From contig JAEWFK010000038.1 of the NCBI GenBank assembly GCA_023388835.1, forward strand, positions 1-26,641: 26,641 bases of DNA, given 5' to 3'. Below are positions 24,453 through 26,641 of this stretch, one piece after another. The position numbers and the translations under genes were made by a program. The notes below the pieces were generated by a model that saw only the letters and a program-made list of their open reading frames with translations, was not told the DNA's origin and ran no database searches. Position 1 is the first letter of the stretch, and the number at the start of each line of letters is the position of its first letter. The stretch comes from Pseudomonadota bacterium (lineage in GTDB: Bacteria; Pseudomonadota; Gammaproteobacteria; Burkholderiales; Burkholderiaceae_B).

Positions 24453-25175
24453 ATGGTTCCCATACTCATGTACCACCAGATCGGCGAACCCGCCCCCAAG
24501 GGTGCGCCTTACCGCAGCCTGACCGTGCATCCGTCCTCGTTCAGGCGCCAGATGCTGTGGCTGCGGCGCTTCGGCTACCGCGGCTTGTCCATGCGCGACG
24601 TCATGCCGTATGTGCGCGGCGAAAAGCAGGGCAAGGTAGTTGGCCTCACTTTTGACGACGGCTATCGAAATGTGTATCGCAACGCCTTGCCGGTGCTGAC
24701 GGAAATGGGCTTTACCGCCACCAATTACTTTGTCGCGCGTCAGCTGGGCGGCGGCAACGTATGGGACTACGACAAAGAAATTGCCCATTCCGACCTCATG
24801 TCCGCGGAAGAAATGCGCGACTGGGCGCGGCAAGGAATGGAGGTCGGTTCGCACACGCTTGACCATCCTTATCTTCCCAAGCTCACAGACGCGGAAGCGC
24901 TCGCGCAGATCCGGCAATCGCGCACCGAGCTCGAGCAAGTATTGGGTCAAGCGGTCACCGCCTTCTGCTATCCCTACGGTGGCGAGGATGCCAGGCTGCG
25001 CACCATGGTTCGCAGCGTGGGGTATACCAATGCGACGACGACCGCAGGCGGGCTGGCCCGGCCTGATGATGACGCCTACGGGCTGCCGCGAGTCACGGTC
25101 GCGCGATCCACTCATATTCTGCGTTTCCTTCAGAAGTGCCTGACCCGGCTGGAAGAGCGCCGCCGCGGTTCGTGA
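24453..25175 (+). CDS. Polysaccharide deacetylase family protein 2 (NodB/CE4 fold)
   Basis: This second predicted metal-dependent N-deacetylase is paralogous to the one at 22323. The 240-residue product begins MVPILMYHQIGEP. It has TFDDGY at 66-71, metal His134 and His138 in SHTLDH, and a CYPYGG segment in the third motif position. It has no signal peptide, so a cytoplasmic site is expected. The start at 24453 is chosen because MVPILMYH aligns with the family; an in-frame start at 24399 would lie inside the previous gene. There is no Shine-Dalgarno sequence, but a perfect -10 box sits at leaderless spacing. Substrate is unknown; an N-acetylated LPS core sugar or precursor is a reasonable guess from the neighbours. 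Which of the two deacetylases matches the Bordetella one cannot be decided here. Confidence 0.9.
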   Translation: MVPILMYHQIGEPAPKGAPYRSLTVHPSSFRRQMLWLRRFGYRGLSMRDVMPYVRGEKQGKVVGLTFDDGYRNVYRNALPVLTEMGFTATNYFVARQLGGGNVWDYDKEIAHSDLMSAEEMRDWARQGMEVGSHTLDHPYLPKLTDAEALAQIRQSRTELEQVLGQAVTAFCYPYGGEDARLRTMVRSVGYTNATTTAGGLARPDDDAYGLPRVTVARSTHILRFLQKCLTRLEERRRGS

Positions 25176-25197
25176 ATATGGCTGTCACATCCTCGTC

Positions 25198-26460
25198 ATG
25201 ACAGCGCCTGTTTCCATCACGACGCCGCCATCGCTCCCGATCGCAAGGCCTACCCCGGCCATGGCAACGCCTTCAGCCCCTGCCCGACTCAAGATCGCCT
25301 TCGTGGTCGATCGTTTCGGTAACCGTTACGGCGGTGCGGAAGCCTACGGCGTCGAGCTCATGCGTGAGCTCGCACAACGCCATGACATCACGGTGTTTGC
25401 GCGTGAGTACGATCCGTCCTGTACTCTGAAGCTTCCATTTGTGGCTCTGCGGTCTCCCAAGGGGTGCCCCAGCTGGCTGCGTGTGCTGCTATTCGCGGTG
25501 CGCGCCGGGCGCGCGACACGCGGGAGGTTCGACCTGGTTCATTCGCATATGAACGGCTATTGCGGCGACGTCGAAGTCGTGCATGTGACTCCTGTGCGCT
25601 ACAACTGGCGCGTGCGGCCGCTTCCCTTCTTCAAACGCTGGCTTTCCTTTATCAGCCCGCGGGTGCAGACCTATCTGGGTCTGGAGAGGGCGCGTGTCCA
25701 TGATCGGCGTGGCCGCAGGGTGGTCGGGGTGTCAGGGCTGATTGCGGAACAACTGCGCGCCGCGTACGGCAACGAGCGCAAGTTTCCCGTGGTGCCACCG
25801 GGCGTCACACGGCCTGGCCGGGAAGACGGCGCGCGTCGTATTGAAACGCGCGCACAGCTCGGTTACTCCGCCGACGACCAGGTTTGCCTATTGGTGGCGC
25901 GCAATCCCCTGCGCAAGGGGCTGCCCACCGCGCTACAGGCGCTTGCTTCGCTTCCCGAGCGCTACAAGCTGCTCGTAGTGGGCGCCAATGCCGCCGCAAG
26001 GGAGCACCTCCACGCCTGTCCGCAACATGCGGCGCTGCAGGGCCGTGTACGCATGCTCGATGCGACCTCGAATGTTGCGCCGTACTATCTGGCGGCCGAT
26101 ATCTATGTGCACCCGACCTTGAATGACAGCTTCGGCATGGCGCCCCTTGAAGCCATGTCTTACGATCTGCCTGTAATACTCAGCCCGGCGCCTTGGTGCG
26201 GCTTTGCGCAGTATGTGCGCCCGGGGCATGAAGCCCTGATTCTGTCCCACCCGGAAGACCACGACGAGCTCGCGGCGTGCATCGAGCGCATTGCCACCGA
26301 TACGCCGCTGCAGGCTACCCTAAGAGCGGGGGGCGCAGCCGTGGTGGACCGCCACAGCTGGACAGAAGTCGCCCGTCAATACGAGGCCCTGTATGCGGAG
26401 TGCCTGGCGGAAAAAGGCGGGTTGCCTGCGCATGCGCCCGACGCCACGCAGTTTCGTTAA
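25198..26460 (+). CDS. Glycosyltransferase family 4-like protein 3
   Basis: This is a predicted cytoplasmic GT-B glycosyltransferase, loosely resembling WaaG-type core glucosyltransferases (KIAFVVDRFGNRYGGAEAYGVELMRELAQRHD-type opening). The 420-residue product has FDLVHSHMNGY, VPPGV, NPLRKGLPTALQAL and, near the end, DSFGMAPLEAM, where the usual EX7E is Asp310/Glu318. The first about 30 residues are Pro/Thr/Ala-rich and not part of the fold, so the true start could be ATG 25261 instead. Neither start has a clear ribosome site. A seven-codon open frame (ATG 25178) ends in an ATGA overlap with ATG 25198, which mildly supports the earlier start. It follows deacetylase 2 by 22 bases and ends the cluster; the 95-base gap behind it shows only a short tandem repeat. 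Confidence 0.9.
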   Translation: MTAPVSITTPPSLPIARPTPAMATPSAPARLKIAFVVDRFGNRYGGAEAYGVELMRELAQRHDITVFAREYDPSCTLKLPFVALRSPKGCPSWLRVLLFAVRAGRATRGRFDLVHSHMNGYCGDVEVVHVTPVRYNWRVRPLPFFKRWLSFISPRVQTYLGLERARVHDRRGRRVVGVSGLIAEQLRAAYGNERKFPVVPPGVTRPGREDGARRIETRAQLGYSADDQVCLLVARNPLRKGLPTALQALASLPERYKLLVVGANAAAREHLHACPQHAALQGRVRMLDATSNVAPYYLAADIYVHPTLNDSFGMAPLEAMSYDLPVILSPAPWCGFAQYVRPGHEALILSHPEDHDELAACIERIATDTPLQATLRAGGAAVVDRHSWTEVARQYEALYAECLAEKGGLPAHAPDATQFR

Positions 26461-26514
26461 CAGTGAGCACCGCCGGGGTTCCGTTGAGTGTCTAGCACCT
26501 GTTTGCCGCCCCAA

Positions 26515-26549
26515 CACCGCGCAGCCCCAGCACCGCGCATGAGCCCCAG
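26515..26549. repeat. Short tandem near-repeat in the right-hand intergenic gap
   Basis: CACCGCGCAGCCCCAG (26515-26530) is followed directly by CACCGCGCATGAGCCCCAG (26531-26549); the copies are identical except for a TGA insertion. It lies between two convergent genes. It is probably a simple replication-slippage duplication. Confidence 0.6.
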
Positions 26550-26555
26550 GCCGCA

Positions 26556-26641
26556 TCAGGGTCGCGTAGCGCGTTCCAGCACGGCCAGCCACTGCATGGC
26601 GTCTTCACGTGAAGCGCCACACATCGCACGCTCTGGCGACA
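26556..26641 (-). CDS. C-terminal fragment of a convergent gene, product not recognised
   Basis: Reading in from the right edge on the minus strand, one frame stays open for 27 codons and stops at 26556-26558. It gives SPERAMCGASREDAMQWLA followed by VLERATRP. The helical, Ala/Arg/Glu-rich composition looks like a genuine protein C-terminus, and a convergent gene would fit the gap. The piece is too short for me to name a family. The other frame open at this edge runs on with Cys/Trp-rich, poor sequence. Treat this as a partial gene of unknown function. Confidence 0.45.
   Translation of the reverse strand, partial: SPERAMCGASREDAMQWLAVLERATRP

Noticed and set aside
26320..26592. 90-codon minus-strand open frame at the right edge
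   Set aside because: It overlaps the end of the third glycosyltransferase and is Arg/Cys-rich without motifs. The other minus frame ending at 26556 is a better candidate for a real gene end.

Overview
The window looks like chromosomal backbone of a GC-rich betaproteobacterium. The family Alcaligenaceae (Bordetella, Achromobacter and relatives) is my best guess. It rests on protein character and on dnaE being followed by glycosyltransferase and deacetylase genes, which recalls a Bordetella pertussis lipopolysaccharide (LPS) core cluster I know from memory. No rRNA, tRNA, insertion sequence, prophage, CRISPR array or plasmid function is visible. Genes are tightly packed: the longest gap is 149 bases, and stop/start overlaps of the ATGA type occur five times.

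Layout, left block (+ strand, 1-6080): the 3' part of a short-chain dehydrogenase, radA (recombination), a TauE/SafE-type membrane permease, a large FtsX-type permease without a visible ATPase, and kdkA (Kdo kinase, LPS inner core). Next block (6136-10444): a potFGHI-type polyamine ABC importer with a thioredoxin-fold ArsC/YffB-like gene directly behind it. Then rpiA (pentose phosphate pathway) and phoU (phosphate signalling), both +. Two genes face the other way: yggX (iron trafficking, oxidative protection) and argA (first step of arginine synthesis). Divergent from argA are hrpA (large DEAH RNA helicase) and dnaE (replicative polymerase alpha subunit).

Right block (21208-26460): five genes alternate glycosyltransferase, deacetylase, glycosyltransferase, deacetylase, glycosyltransferase. 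The first two are translationally coupled to dnaE. None of the five shows a signal peptide, so they probably build and trim a glycan on the cytoplasmic side, most likely the LPS core. With kdkA, this makes cell-envelope glycolipid synthesis a recurring theme. A fragment of a convergent gene closes the window.

Most of the window is ordinary core genome. The items most worth checking are: the alternating glycosyltransferase/deacetylase cluster; two genes (dnaE and the second deacetylase) whose -10-like hexamer would place transcription start exactly on the ATG, suggesting leaderless mRNAs; the palindromic -10 sequence between argA and hrpA; the altered binding-pocket residues of the PotF-like protein; and the apparent loss of the catalytic serine in the dehydrogenase at the left edge. 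All similarity statements come from memory of the families. No database search was run.
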